A stretch of 64,000 bases of DNA from Chinchilla lanigera (GCF_000276665.1 NW_004955460.1:1529473-1593472); one strand, 5' to 3'. Positions 11,375 to 22,639 are shown, counted from the first letter of the stretch. Notes: generated by a model from the sequence alone, not told the origin. Translations and numbers: made by a program.

Positions 11375-13238
11375 GAAAGTGATGCAGATTGGGTTGTGGT
11401 CTTGCGATGTATCAGAGATGTTATTTAAACCAATGTCAGGAAACATTAAAAACAAGTTCTTCTGGGATTTGTTAGAGGCAATAAAGGGTAGTCGAATTTT
11501 TTTTTTAAGCTTTCTTTATCTGGATTCATGGAAAAACTCTGGAGGATCTATGATCCTTCAGAAATTTAAGTGTGCATTCCTGTGTGTACAGTGTTTCAGG
11601 TGGTTTTCTGGAAGAAGGTCCTTAACTTTGAACATGTTCTGAAAGAGGATGTGCTCTCCCTCCTCCAATGAAAAGGATTAAATGCTACGATTTGATTCCG
11701 TCATTTGACCAGTAACACACAGAGGTTCAGCAACAGGTCGCCCGAGTTAGTGTGCTGGACAGCTCCTGGGACACTGGTCGGGTAGCCCTGGTCCTCCAGT
11801 TTGAACACATTTTGAGCTGGCTAAAGATATTTGCAGCCCCTTGACTCTTCTCTTTCTCAGTGCCTTTGAGAGATGTTTCTGAATTTGGAGTGGATCTTAC
11901 AATTGATATGTAAATTTCACTTGGTGCTTCTTTTTTCTTTTTATTCCACAAAAGCTGTTCTTAAATAACTTGTGTGTTTTACACTGAATGACACTGGATA
12001 ATCTCAGAAAAGAATTGCAAGTTAGTGCAAAGACTGATGTCCATAGTACCATGTGACTTTTGTTTCTTACGACTTCTGTTTACTTGAAATCCAGGTCAAG
12101 GGGAGTTTATTGTATGTTAAAGAATTTGCAGTTCCCTTGCAAGAAGAAGTTAAAGGTGACTAGACATATTTCATCTGGCATTTTAACTTTTTTTAGCTGG
12201 TGAAGCAGTTGCTTACTTTATTGTAGGAATCACTGCTCCTACTGAATACTGTAGAGTCTGGTAAAGGCAGAAAAATAAGTAGCTGACAAAATGGATATAA
12301 AATGCCCACTGTGGTGTTGTGATACAGATAACTTGAAGAAAACATGCCAGAGAGGGGACTGTTCATCTTTTCTTCTATTCTTTGTAGGTGTAGAGCAGGA
12401 TCGCAGAAAAGAACGTAGACTAAGAAGGGTGAAAATTGATGAGTGATGAGTTAGGGCAATTATCACATGAATGAAGCCAGTGAAAGACAGACAGAGTAGG
12501 CTTGCCTCTAGTGGAGTTTGCATATATTTTAGTGACCCCTGGCTTTGCTGTTGGTAATCTCTCCGGGCTTTTCCTTGTGGGATCAGAGGTATATTATTCT
12601 ATTACCTTGTTTCAAAAATGGAACCGAAATGAACTGAAAGGTTCTCATGTTTTAGAATATGGTTTATTTGGCTGATTTTGGATTACGAAGCATATTGCAG
12701 CTCAGAGATCTTAATGAAAGAAGCATACATCATTGGTTGCTTAGCTTGAATTATTCCCTACTTCAGAACTTTCAGTAAAAAGCCTGAATGTGAGCATTTG
12801 TGGAACATTCTTTACACCAGCTAAACAGAAACACATCTCTGCTGTAGAAGCAGTCCTATTGTCCCTTCTTATAAAGTTGGCCATCTGAAGAGTCTGTTGT
12901 AGACATGGCTTAAAAGAGTAACGTGACACTTGTGTTCCACGTTATGGACACAGCTGAGAATGGAGGTATTTGGACCATTTGATGGCCAGTGCCCAGGAAG
13001 AATTTAGGAAAACGTTCACATTGTGGAATACTGCCTTTTTCCTTTTGGGTATGTGGATAACATTTGCCTGGCTTGTTAATAAAACTCGGAGACTTTTTTT
13101 TGCCAAAGAGCCTGTGGAGAAACATGATTCAGAGTTCAATTTTTGCTAAAATTTTCTTCTCTTACTTGACCCGCAAAGGATGCTTTTGGGGCCTCTCCTA
13201 CTTTTACGTAAAGTTGATGGCTTTGTGGTGTTTTGTAG
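11375..13238. other. Intron 1, 3' part
   Basis: Unique sequence leading up to exon 2. No repeat or alternative exon is recognised. The last 100 bases are T-rich, as expected before a splice acceptor. Confidence 0.5.
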
Positions 13239-13279
13239 GTGTTCCCCCTAGAAAAGAGCTGAAGTAATGAGAAGACACC
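13239..13279 (+). other. GLI3: GLI3 exon 2, 5' untranslated part with twin acceptors
   Basis: Two AG dinucleotides could end intron 1: 13237-13238 after a T-rich tract, and 13250-13251 after TTCCCCC. They lie 13 bases apart, so the untranslated leader would be 41 or 28 bases; the protein is unaffected. I give the longer form as the feature. An in-frame TGA at 13268-13270, 12 bases before the start codon, rules out N-terminal extension in this frame. Confidence 0.75.
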
Positions 13280-13299
13280 ATGGAGGCCCAGTCCCATAG
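13267..13299 (+). promoter_or_regulatory. Overlapping upstream ORF across the GLI3 start
   Basis: An ATG at 13267 with a purine (G) at -3 opens a 10-codon frame, shifted +1 relative to GLI3. It ends at TAG 13297-13299, after the main ATG at 13280. An upstream ORF that overlaps the main start normally lowers translation, because ribosomes that use it pass the real start. The main ATG has a strong context (A at -3, G at +4) and would be reached by leaky scanning. The frame is seen directly; its effect is inferred. Confidence 0.6.
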
Positions 13300-13403
13300 C
13301 TCCACGAGCACTGAGAAGAAGAAAGTGGAGAATTCCATTGTGAAATGCGCCTCCCGAACAGATGTCAGCGAGAAAGCAGTGGCCTCCAGCACTACTTCCA
13401 ATG
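13280..13403 (+). CDS. GLI3: GLI3 exon 2, first coding exon (N-terminal 41 codons)
   Basis: GLI3 is the zinc-finger transcription factor that transmits Hedgehog signals. Full-length protein activates target genes, and a proteolysed N-terminal form represses them; it patterns limb, brain and face. The window encodes only residues 1-41, beginning MEAQSHSS and ending SSTTSN, plus one base of codon 42. The KKK at 13-15 and the Ser/Thr-rich tail match human GLI3 as I recall it, with apparent changes T10S, S24A and T25S. The start is fixed by a strong Kozak context and an in-frame TGA 12 bases upstream. The donor G|GTGAGC at 13404 leaves phase 1, so codon 42 (Glu in human GLI3) is completed by exon 3. 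No domain lies in this exon; the repressor region, zinc fingers and activation domain are encoded beyond the window. GLI1 and GLI2 do not begin this way. Confidence 0.95.
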
Positions 13404-13409
13404 GTGAGC
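13404..13409 (+). other. GLI3: Splice donor of GLI3 exon 2
   Basis: GTGAGC directly follows the last coding base. The reading frame runs on to a stop at 13508-13510, but residues after 41 do not resemble GLI3, so the exon ends here. Confidence 0.9.
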
Positions 13410-14698
13410 AGCCACTCCACACCCAAACCCGCAGTCCTCTTTTTATCCCCTGCATTTCTTACGAATTGAGCATTTCCACCTGGATCAGTGCTTGTTCTAG
13501 CAGAGGCTGAGGAAGACGCATGAGGTGGAGGGTGGCGGGAGGCGAATGGGCAGATTTCAGGAATCTCCATCTTGGCACTTAACCTACGTGTTTTCTTCCA
13601 GATCTTCTAATTTGGGATGTAAATGTGATAGATTATTTATTATAGGAAGTTCCTGTTTTGGCATTTTAGAAATCAACTTGATTAGTCTGGCGAGAGTTCA
13701 GAATGCTTTGCATTTCACAAGCAAAGTCTATATTCTTTGGAATAATTAGCTTTTATAAAATATACACAAGCTGTCTTTGTTAAAATTAGTGACACCCCCC
13801 CCCCACTGCTCTTCCTCAATTTTAAGTAGTCTGCTATAAAGGATTTTAAAATTTAGCAGTTGAACCTTAAGGTAGCATTAGGATCTGAGATGGGTTTCAT
13901 GGTTGGCTTACACAAATTGAATTTATTTAATTGTTTTCAGAGCAACATAGTCTCCTTTTCTATGCATTGTGTTTGTACATTGTAAGCAATGTACAGAGGC
14001 ATTTCTGTTCAAGAATGGAGTGTTCAAGTCAATTCCAGAGCCCCTGGTGGTACAGACAGACTAGATGGGTTAGTGGTAACCTTTGTGTCCTTGCTGGGAG
14101 ACAGTCTCTTTGATTTTTGTAGCTTTTACAGCCATCCTGGCCTCCTGGCTTTCAGTGCACTTTTCCACCATCAAGCTGGCTAGCTCTTGGGTGCTGTGTA
14201 GCTGGGCTCACTGATTTGTGTGAGCCAAACTGCTCCCTTCCTCCTATCTCCCCCTGGGCTTATCATTATTTATCCCTGGAAAGGTTCTACCAGCATGATT
14301 TACAATTTTCTTAGGTGTAGAGGTGGAGACTTAGAGTTGGCTTCGGAAGGGAGCTTTGGCCCAGAACCTTCGCCTCTGAAAGCAGAGATTCCTGAAGAGT
14401 CTGGCTGCCCCTCTGTGCCTGTGCACATCTATCCAGTCTGCCCTTCTGGCTGCCCTCTTCCGCTGATGTCTTGAGCTGTGCTCCTGGATGTGGCATCAAG
14501 GATGGGCCCTGGCTTTCAGACCTGCTGGCTGATGAGTCTGCATTTGCATTCGTCCTTAGGGAGATATATTTATGTTTGGGTTGAAATAATGAATTTACAA
14601 ATAAGTATGCAAAAGATAAATCACCCTAGTACGACCTTTCTTGGAATAAATAAATGATAAGCCTTACTTTGTTTGTGGTATTTAAACTCAGAATTGGA
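13410..14698. other. Intron 2, first 1.3 kb
   Basis: No interspersed repeat or exon is recognised. A C run occurs at about 13794-13804. Confidence 0.5.
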
Positions 14699-14699
14699 A

Positions 14700-14880
14700 G
14701 CTGATGTGGTGGCTCATGCCCATTACCCCAGCACTCTAGAAGGCTGAGGCAGGAAGATCACAGGTTCAAGCCCACTCTGAGCAACTTAACAAGACACTTT
14801 ATTAAAATAAAATAAAGAGGTCCAGGGATGTAGCTCAGTGTGAAGGCCCTGGGTTCAGTCCCTACCATTGCAAAAACAAA
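14700..14880 (+). mobile_element. B1-ID dimeric SINE
   Basis: A B1 unit (TGGTGGCTCATGCC, AGGCTGAGGCAGGAAGATCA) is followed by an A-rich linker and an ID unit (GGGATGTAGCTCAGTG, CCTGGGTTCAGTCC). It is moderately diverged. Confidence 0.9.
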
Positions 14881-14924
14881 CCAACCTCAGGACCAGAGCC
14901 AGAATATTTCTATTATTTTTCCAA

Positions 14925-15035
14925 GGGGCTGGGGATTTAGCTCAGCGGCAAAAGCGCCTGCCTGGCAAGCACAAGGTCGTGAGTTCAGTTCCCGGTACCG
15001 GAAAAAAACCAAAAAAAAAAAAAAAAAAAAAGAAA
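14925..15035 (+). mobile_element. ID element (young, full length)
   Basis: The tRNA-like body has intact A and B boxes (TAGCTCAGCGGC and GTTCAGTTCC) and a long A tail. A perfect 14-base target-site duplication flanks it: 14911-14924 and 15036-15049. Clean duplication and tail indicate recent L1-driven insertion. Confidence 0.97.
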
Positions 15036-15389
15036 TATTATTTTTCCAATGTGGTCACAGAAGGTGTATTTTCCCTTTAAAAAAAAACACAACGTGTTAT
15101 TCTGGGTTCTTTCTTCTAGAATTTGTAAAAATTAATCCAATTTATTATGTCAGAAGTGGAATCAATGCATGCAGTATTGGTTATTTGGTAATTTTCATAG
15201 TAATTTTGTAGAATAAGTGTTTTCTGCACATCACGCTTCAGGAAACATCAATTTTGGATCATCTTTAGGGTGTGTGTGGGTATCAGTGACAAGAATGTGA
15301 GAGCACGTGAACCTGCAGTACACTGGGAATGCGTGTGTGTGGTGTGGGAGGGAAGAGGCCAGAACGGTGCCTTTGGGGGAACGTGTTTG

Positions 15390-15812
15390 TCATAGTTACT
15401 TTTCTTGTTGCTAAGACAAAATACCCGATACTGAAAGTTAAAGGAGGAAAGGTTTATCTAGCTCACAGTTCGTGGAGGTTTCATTCCATAATCACTTGGC
15501 TCCAAGGTAAGGTGGCATCATAGAGGAGAAACAGTTTATGGCAGACAGAAGGTAGCAAAGCAACAACGGACAAGACAAGTCTTTTTCTGTTCCTTGTATT
15601 GTGTCCAGGCTACTGGGATTAGGATGGTACCAAACCAGTCAGCTCACTGATTTAGTAAACACTCACCTTAATCCTAGCATCCTTAATCCTAGCATTGCAC
15701 CATGAATCAGTCACACACTCTAGATTCAGCCACCTTGGGAAAAACCCCACCTATGACTGCATGAAGCTTTAGGGGGACATGGAGACACAGTGTTACTATA
15801 CCAGGTGGAGTC
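15390..15812. repeat. Unclassified interspersed repeat, copy 1
   Basis: It begins with a CTTGTTGCTAAGACAAAATAC-like segment, has AAAGGAGGAAAGGTTTAT near the left and ends around GGGGGACATGGAGAC. The same order of words recurs at 31618, 35818 and 42390. Mammalian genomes hold a common family with this wording; I cannot assign it to LTR or LINE with confidence. Confidence 0.65.
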
Positions 15813-16081
15813 AGGACAAGCCCCGTCCTAGTCATCAACTTGTTGTCACCACCTCCTCCCTCCTTTTGAAGGTGCAGCTGCCACCTTGGGATATGCACCT
15901 AGGAGGTGTTCTACTCTTGCTCTGGGTCCTATGCCACCCTGTGACCACAGGTCCCCTCAGAAGCCTGTGGAAAGTGACTGGGAACAGAATTAACCTAAGT
16001 GGAACAGTGGTCAGGGGACCTGGAGAGAAAACTAACCAGAGAAGGAGCAGTTATGAGTTGCAAAAGCTAATCCTAAAATAA

Positions 16082-16240
16082 GATGAGCATGATGGCACCG
16101 CACTGTAGGTGGCTGAGGCAAGCTCGAGCCCAGTGTGGGTAACTTAGTGACTTAGAGAAACCCTGTCTTAAAATACAGAAAGGACTGAGGATATAACCCT
16201 GCAAGAAAGCCTTGGGTTCCATCAGTCAGTCCTGTGATAC
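16082..16240 (+). mobile_element. B1-ID dimeric SINE, eroded
   Basis: B1-like (GGTGGCTGAGGCAAGCTCGAG) then ID-like (GGACTGAGGATATAACCC, CTTGGGTTCCATC) segments follow in order, with many changes. Confidence 0.75.
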
Positions 16241-17079
16241 GGAATCATCACAGATTGTTTCCTAAAATGTTCTCCACTGGTTTTGTTCCCTGATCAGCCT
16301 GTGCCATTGAGGCCTACATCCCCTCCTGCACGTGTACAAATCCCATCCCATCTGGGGTCAAAAGGCCTGAGAGCTCTCCAGAATCATCTGAACTCTGACC
16401 ATTATCAAACAGATGGAAATAGTTTTTTTAAAACATGAATGTGCGCTTGATAGGGGGATCCCAGAAAAACAAACAAATACCTTTAAGGACAGAAAAAAGT
16501 AAAACCAAGGAAAATGAACTTTTTTCTTTAAGTGAATGTTAATAATTATGATCTTCTTTACAGAGTTCTGTGTAAGTACTGAGTGCTAACTGATTGTTCC
16601 ACTGGAGCACCAGAGGCCTTTACACAGTTCTCTGCAGTTTGCATCTAACTAGTTTAGAGCCTCCTCCAGACCCAGGTGGTGGTAAGAGCGAGAGGTGGTG
16701 GACTGCACAGCTTCTGTGTGCTCTCTTCCTAGTCCTGCTTGTCCTGCCGCACTCTGCACTGGTCACAAAAGCCAGTTCCTGTGCCCTGTTTGGGCCTAGA
16801 GTTCATGCAGGCATTCAGAGATCAGTGCACTGGGTACGTGCTGGCCGGAGGCTGCCATTGTTATGGCTGTCATCCATCTGTGCATTCATCTGTCTTGCTA
16901 CAAATATTTCAGAAATGCATGGAGACCTGCACGAAAACTATTTACAGACAGGAATACACAATCCATGGGATGCTGTCACAGGTAGCACTGGTTGCTCCTG
17001 TTTTTAGAGGTCTCCTAAGTTTTCCTTTCAAAACTCTGCCCTTCGCTTCATAGCTGGAGAATTAAAATATGAGTTCAAG

Positions 17080-17262
17080 TGGGACATCCTTGCTCATACT
17101 TGTCATCCTGACACTTCGGGAGGCTGAAGCAGGAGGACCACAAGCTGCAACCCAGCCTACGTAACAAAACAAAAAATAGTAAAAAGGAGTTGGGATGTGG
17201 CTTAGTGTAAAGATGCTGGTTCAATCCCTAGTACTGTAAAGAGAGAGAGAGAGAGAGAGAGA
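17080..17262 (+). mobile_element. B1-ID dimeric SINE ending in (GA)n
   Basis: The B1 part (CTTCGGGAGGCTGAAGCAGGA) is followed by the ID part (GTTGGGATGTGGCTTAGTG, GGTTCAATCCCTAGTACTG). A GA microsatellite of 11 units at 17241-17262 sits where the A tail should be. Confidence 0.85.
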
Positions 17263-17264
17263 AA

Positions 17265-18930
17265 GAGCTCAGTATCAACAGCCAGATGAATGTAATACAG
17301 GCATCTTCTCTCCCATCCACCCTTCCATGGTTAAAAATGAAACAAACAAAAATGTTTTGTTATTGGTGAAATTATTGGTGAATTTGACTTAACTAAGTTT
17401 TCCAACCATTATGTGGTGTAATTCGTTCTTGATTCTGAGGCTCCTAGCCAAAGCACGCGCATTCCATGGCGTGTCCTCACAGGCCTGTTTTCTTGCTTTT
17501 CTTGCTGAGTCTCTGCTTCTAGAATAACACTCGTATAGAGTTTTGTTTAAACACAACATACACACAGCCAGACATGTGCTTCAGAAACCCCGAACACCGT
17601 TGTAAACAGGCATTTGCTTCATACGCCTGAAAGTTAAAATAAACACAAGTGAAAAACTGTGTTCTAGACGTTGTAGGGGAACAAAGGCTGAATTGGATTT
17701 TTGTAACGTTTAACAGTTTCTGTCTACATTATGAAGGCTGTCAAAGTTTTTACAAGGGAACCACAATATGCCTATAGTTTAGTGGATCCTTAATCCAGTT
17801 TTAAATTTCAGTGTTATTTATGAGATGGCAATGACAAAGAGTTTTTCCTCAACATTTTTAAGTGTATTTGTGATTTAAGTGATCGTTTTTGTCATCAGTG
17901 ACACCGTGGCTTTCCCATATAAAATGTGCATTCACATGGTAGTCCTCATTGTGGACTTAATCAGTTGATCTGATAAGATTATAAGTAAGACACCTTAATA
18001 ATGTGCATTTCTGGTGTTAGTTTATTACTTCCAAAGACAGATGTTGTGTTTTCTAAATAAACGGAGTTTTACATTTAGATCTATTCCTACTTTACACATT
18101 TGCATTAGCCTATGCAATTTCGCTCCGTTGCCTGCTCTTCAGTTTGAAAAGTTTTCATCATTTTTGGCTCTCCCTCTTTTTTTTTTTTTTTTTTTTTTGA
18201 GTAATCTGGTAGTTTCTATGGACCTGCTATTTCGGTGTTAAAAAAGAAACTCACCCTAAGTGATGTAACTGTTGTCCTGAGTATCTTTCCTCAGATCTGA
18301 AAGTTATTGAGGACACACCGGAAGGTGGTAGAAAGATGAAATGATCTCTCTGTTGGTGACGGAACACGAAACTGTCGTTGATAGATGAATTAATAATGAA
18401 AAGAAAGTTCCCTGCTCCCATTGGTTGTTTCAAAAGGAAGAGCTTGGTTCTCTGCTGAAAAATTGTTTGAGGTTTGTAAGGGGGGAGAGCTATGAGCAGT
18501 AAATACTGAAGGAGATTTGTTTTCCTCTTTTTACTTTTGGTCGCTTCCTGACCAAGCCAGCGAGCTGCCTCAGGGTCCACCCATAGGGGTTAACTGTGAT
18601 GGCTCTTGGTACCCTGAATGAAGGGAAGATGCCTCTGAGTTGTAAGCAAAGTTTGAAATTCCTTACTGCTCCATCTCCCACGAGCTCTTGTTTTCTTGAC
18701 CCTTTCTATGCTGAATCCTTGTGACTACGAGAAACTGGCAGATGGTTTGTACCACATTCGCCCCCTTTAGATGTTAATTCCTCTTTTTTCCTGGCCGTAT
18801 AGCATTTTCTGGCACATGACATATGGGTAGAAGGAACTTTCAGATCTAATGGATTCACATTATAGGGTTTTGTTTAGGAACATCTGCAAGTTTGGGGGTC
18901 TGAAATTTGAGTTGAGTTGTGGAGCTGCAA
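17265..18930. other. Intron 2 stretch, mostly unique
   Basis: A T run of about 22 occurs at 18177-18198. No exon or clear transposon was recognised. Confidence 0.45.
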
Positions 18931-18932
18931 AA

Positions 18933-19080
18933 GACTAGCTATGCGCGTATAGGCAGTTAACTTCTCAGTGTCTCAGTTTCCTCATCCGTTAGCAAGATAA
19001 TAATTACACCTACGTCACAGGGTCTATCTTGGGAGGATTAAGTGACACAGTGCTTGTACTGTGCAGTAAGCCTATACTAT
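18933..19080 (+). mobile_element. MIR element
   Basis: CTCAGTTTCCTCATC, then GATAATAATTACACCTAC, CACAGGGT and GGATTAAGTGACAC follow the MIR core and 3' part in order. This is an ancient, mammal-wide SINE. Confidence 0.85.
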
Positions 19081-19739
19081 AGCAAGAGCTCTGCAAAGAT
19101 CAGTCTTGGGATTAAGAGGAAGCACGCTGATGAGTTTAAATGTTATGAGTCCAAAGACAAAAGGATTGTTTTCTTGAAAATACACATAGGTTTTCAAATT
19201 AAGGGAAAAATGCTTGGCAAAAGTAATGATGAATTTGTTGGACTCAGATGTTCTGAAAAATAGTTCAAGATGTTTCACAAATCCCAAATGTGACCAAGCT
19301 TGCTCATCTTAAGGAAGGACGGATTTTTAAAAACCCAACATTTCTTTACCTTTCATCTGAATGCCTCCTTAAATCAGAAAATGAGGAGGGATAATTTTAA
19401 GAAAATTTATTTAGATTTCGTTGTCCTTGAAAGCTAACGCTGTGTTGATTATATGTTGTGGATTGGAAACAGCTTATATACATCCTCCCCTTGCCTTTTC
19501 CCTTTTCTTTTTTCCTCCCTTTCTTGACTTTTTTTTTTTTAACTAGGATAAACTATTTCCGTTCAGGTTATGTTGCTCATTTGGGTGGTTTGCTCTGTAT
19601 CAGAGTTAGATTTTATTTTATGTTTTAGGGCATTTCATCTTTTAAAACCAACAGACTCATGATGAATCATTTAATTCAGATAAGAACTCCAGTTCTCTTG
19701 GGATTCAGACTTAGAAGACCTTCAACCTCTGGCTACCAC

Positions 19740-20250
19740 TGTACTCTTTATTTTGGTTAAGTATATCACCTTTCCTGCAGTCACCCAGGCTTGAAACCGC
19801 AGTGTCACCTCTGACCCCTTCCTCTCTCATGCTTCCTGTGTCCTGCTGGGTTTGAGGTCCTGCTAGATTTTGCTCTGTAATTATGTACCCGTGTGCCCCT
19901 CCGCCTCTATGCTACCACTCTCCTCTCTGTGAGCTCACTCCTTGGTACCAAGACAATGAAAGCGGCCTTCTCTGCACTCACCTTGCTTTTGGTCTCCTCT
20001 CTTATGCACATGCTTCTACCGAATTAATGTCATTACAGTTCTACTTATGCCACATTCCTGCTCTGGCACTTCAGTGACTTCCAGCTACCTATACATTAAG
20101 GCTCACTTTCGCTTAAGATTTAAGTATCTTCCAAAATCTGACTCCAGTCTGACTTTCTAATTTGATATGCTATTCTTCTTCCCATAAATGGGAAGATTCT
20201 TTGCCTTTGTCCTGTGCTCCTCCATAGAGTGAAGATTTTGCTAACATCAT
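19740..20250 (+). mobile_element. L2-like LINE remnant
   Basis: Text such as CACTTCAGTGACTTCCAGCTACC, a Leu/Ser-rich pyrimidine-rich stretch and TTCTTTGCCTTTGTCCTG follow the order found near the 3' end of L2 elements. It is strongly eroded. Confidence 0.5.
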
Positions 20251-20278
20251 TGTGTGTTTCAGTGCATCTCAAATAAGA

Positions 20279-20320
20279 CTCTCTCTCTCTGTCTCTCTCT
20301 TCTCTCTCTGTCTCCCTTCC
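20279..20320. repeat. Imperfect (CT)n tract
   Basis: CTCTCT interrupted by GTCT and TTCT units. Confidence 0.9.
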
Positions 20321-20912
20321 TTTCTGGTCTTGTATCCTTTTAGGAACTACCTAGTAAAACTTGATTTTATTTGATTTTGCTTTTTAAATTACCTTGATTT
20401 TAATTCATGAACTTTGTATTGCAGAGAAATTCTAGGCTGATAAGAAAATGAGCTGTAAGTTCAGTGTCCCTTCTCCCTTTTTTCCTCTTTCTAACTTCTT
20501 GCACAGGTTCAATTTGTTTGTTAGGATGGTCAACCAGTATGGGTTTTGTGCTGTTAAGAAAAGTTCACCCAGGGCCACTCTGGGTCATGCAGTTGTATGG
20601 ATTTGGACAAAGGCTTAATGCTGTACATCCACCACTGAACTGTCCTACAGAATAGTATCACTGCCCTTGGAGTCCCTGGTGCTGAATCTGCTTATCCTTT
20701 GTGCCTCTCATATCTCTTGATTTTTATATTTGAATTTGAGAATAGTACCTGGGTTATTCACTGTCCCCTCTATGTCTTGCCTGGTTGCATGTTTTGTGCA
20801 GCATCTGTGGAATCAGCCTACAGAGTCCAACCCAGGCCTACCTGACCTCTGGGACACTGTAACAGGGGCCACATGTAACACAGTATTCAGTAGTGTGTGC
20901 CTGGAAGCCAAG

Positions 20913-20985
20913 GTTTGAACTCCAGCCTCGCCAAGGAATTGCTGTGTGATCTTGGGCTAAATATTAACCTCTCTGTCTCTGGCAC
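20913..20985 (+). mobile_element. MIR fragment
   Basis: GTTTGAACTCCAGCCTC, GCTGTGTGATCTTGGGCTAA and TTAACCTCTCTGTCTCT match the MIR core order. Confidence 0.75.
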
Positions 20986-21814
20986 TGTGACTCTCTAAAC
21001 ATGTCAGCTTTTGTTAATCACAGTGACAGGCTCTTCTGGATGTAATTTGACAAGCTATAATTCACTGATATGTTTCATCTCCCTCCTTTTAGCACAGTGT
21101 CATGTGTCCTTAACCTCCAAATGGATAAACTTTAATCTGAGGGAGAGAAGTAGAAGGTATTCACTAACAGAAATCCTGACACGTGGTCATCAGGTCAGTA
21201 GATGGTAGAAGCTAGGATCAGGGCTCAGTACCTCAAATCACTGGGCCTGGATTTGGCTCGAGTTCAGATTTAATAAGTGAGATGCTTTTTGGGTTGACTT
21301 CTCATTCATAGTCACTGAAATCACCAGATGATGAGCTTTAACTTTGTATGAGTGCTTATTTAAGGGCAAGGCTAGCTCCACCCCTGCACAGCACTATTGC
21401 ATTTCTCTTCCAAAAGAGCAATTTCTGGTGCTCATATAAATCAAGAATGAATATTGTTCCCATCTTGCTGCAGTGCTATAGAGTAGGGAGTGGAAAAGAA
21501 GCCACAGCACGATGTGTTTTGTTGTGAAAAGTTCCTGGGGTCCTTTTATTACTCATGATCTGGTGTTGGAGCTATTTCCAGTGGCCAGAGACAAACTGAT
21601 CAGAATCAGAGACAGCCACTGCGTAGTGGAACCTGGAGGGACAAAACAGTCCTTATGGCAGGAAAATCTTCTCTTGGGAAGGTGGCTGGGGCCTCCCCTC
21701 CCTACCACTCAGACTCCCAGTGATTTTCCAGGCCGCGTCAAGAGATAGGGTCTTTTGCAAAAGTGAAAGACCGGGTATTTTATGTACACAGGGACATTTC
21801 CAAAGACATATGCT

Positions 21815-22010
21815 TTAGTTTACATTTATTTTTAAAAGGTACATACAATAAGATTCACTCTTGATGGTGTGCAGTTCTTTGAGTTTTGACAAATCCATAA
21901 GGTCATGTAGCCACTAACACAACCAAGAAGCAACACAGTCCCAGCACGCCCCAAGATTCCCACAAAGCTTTGTGCTTCGAACTAAGCTTAGCAATCAGAA
22001 TACATCATGG
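21815..22010 (-). mobile_element. L1 3' remnant (old L1M type)
   Basis: TACATACAATAAGATTCAC, GAGTTTTGACAAATCCATAA and CACTAACACAACCAAGAAGC are the reverse-orientation wording typical of old L1M 3' ends. Confidence 0.7.
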
Positions 22011-22460
22011 GTGTCTAGTGATAACAGGAAGCAAAGAAACCACAGTAGCTGCTTGACATGATATTTATTTCAGGATTTAAGAAAAATCTATAATTTTTTA
22101 GGTCCTGTGAGCAGTACCTAGGATTAAGGATTTTTTCCCGCTTCTATTTAAATACATCATGTTGAATTTGTAGTTTAATGAAAACGTTCTTGAAACTGCT
22201 CACAAACGCACACCCCACTGTCTCTGCCAGTTTGAGCGTCTCTTTTTTTTTTTCCCTGTGCCCAGACGGTGTACATTTTAGGCTAATTTAAAATTCCATT
22301 TTATGTCTAAAACTGTAAGCAGCCGTAATAACAGGGGCGTTTTGTTGTTGTTTTGTTACTTTGAATTAACTGCATGAGAAAATTAGAATCTGAACATTTC
22401 ACGCAGCTATAACCTAAAGGAAAAATGGGAAAAGCTTTACTAAATCAAGCCAACATGCTT

Positions 22461-22475
22461 CCCTCTCTCTCTCTG

Positions 22476-22528
<53 letters not shown>

Positions 22529-22530
22529 GT
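22461..22530. repeat. (CT)n microsatellite
   Basis: CT units with a few GT and TT interruptions. The pyrimidine run precedes an AG/GTAAGG pair at 22568 and 22588, so a chance micro-exon of 18 bases can be drawn, but I do not call it. Confidence 0.95.
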
Positions 22531-22639
22531 TTTGGGAGCTTCTTTTCCTTTTCTCCTTTGCATTCATAGATAGGATTTTTGTCTCAGGTAAGGGAATTTT
22601 TTTCATATAAAAGTTCTTCCTAGTACAACCCAGATGCTA

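Larger units (their letters stand above)
66..13238 (+). other. GLI3: GLI3 intron 1
   Basis: This is the interval between the donor at 66 and the first of two possible acceptors before exon 2. It is strikingly poor in transposons: only one clear SINE (10620-10810), one possible DNA-transposon fragment (11202-11372), a CA microsatellite and a few T runs were recognised in 13 kb. The second intron is much richer in repeats. Sparse repeats in the first intron of a developmental regulator often go with embedded regulatory sequence, which is inference here. Confidence 0.65.

Noticed and set aside
13280..13510. Reading exon 2 through to the stop at 13508-13510 (76 codons)
   Set aside because: Residues after 41 do not resemble GLI3, and a good GTGAGC donor sits exactly where the homology ends.
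22570..22587. An 18-base micro-exon between a pyrimidine tract and CAG|GTAAGG
   Set aside because: The pyrimidine tract is a CT microsatellite, so the splice-like signal is probably accidental.
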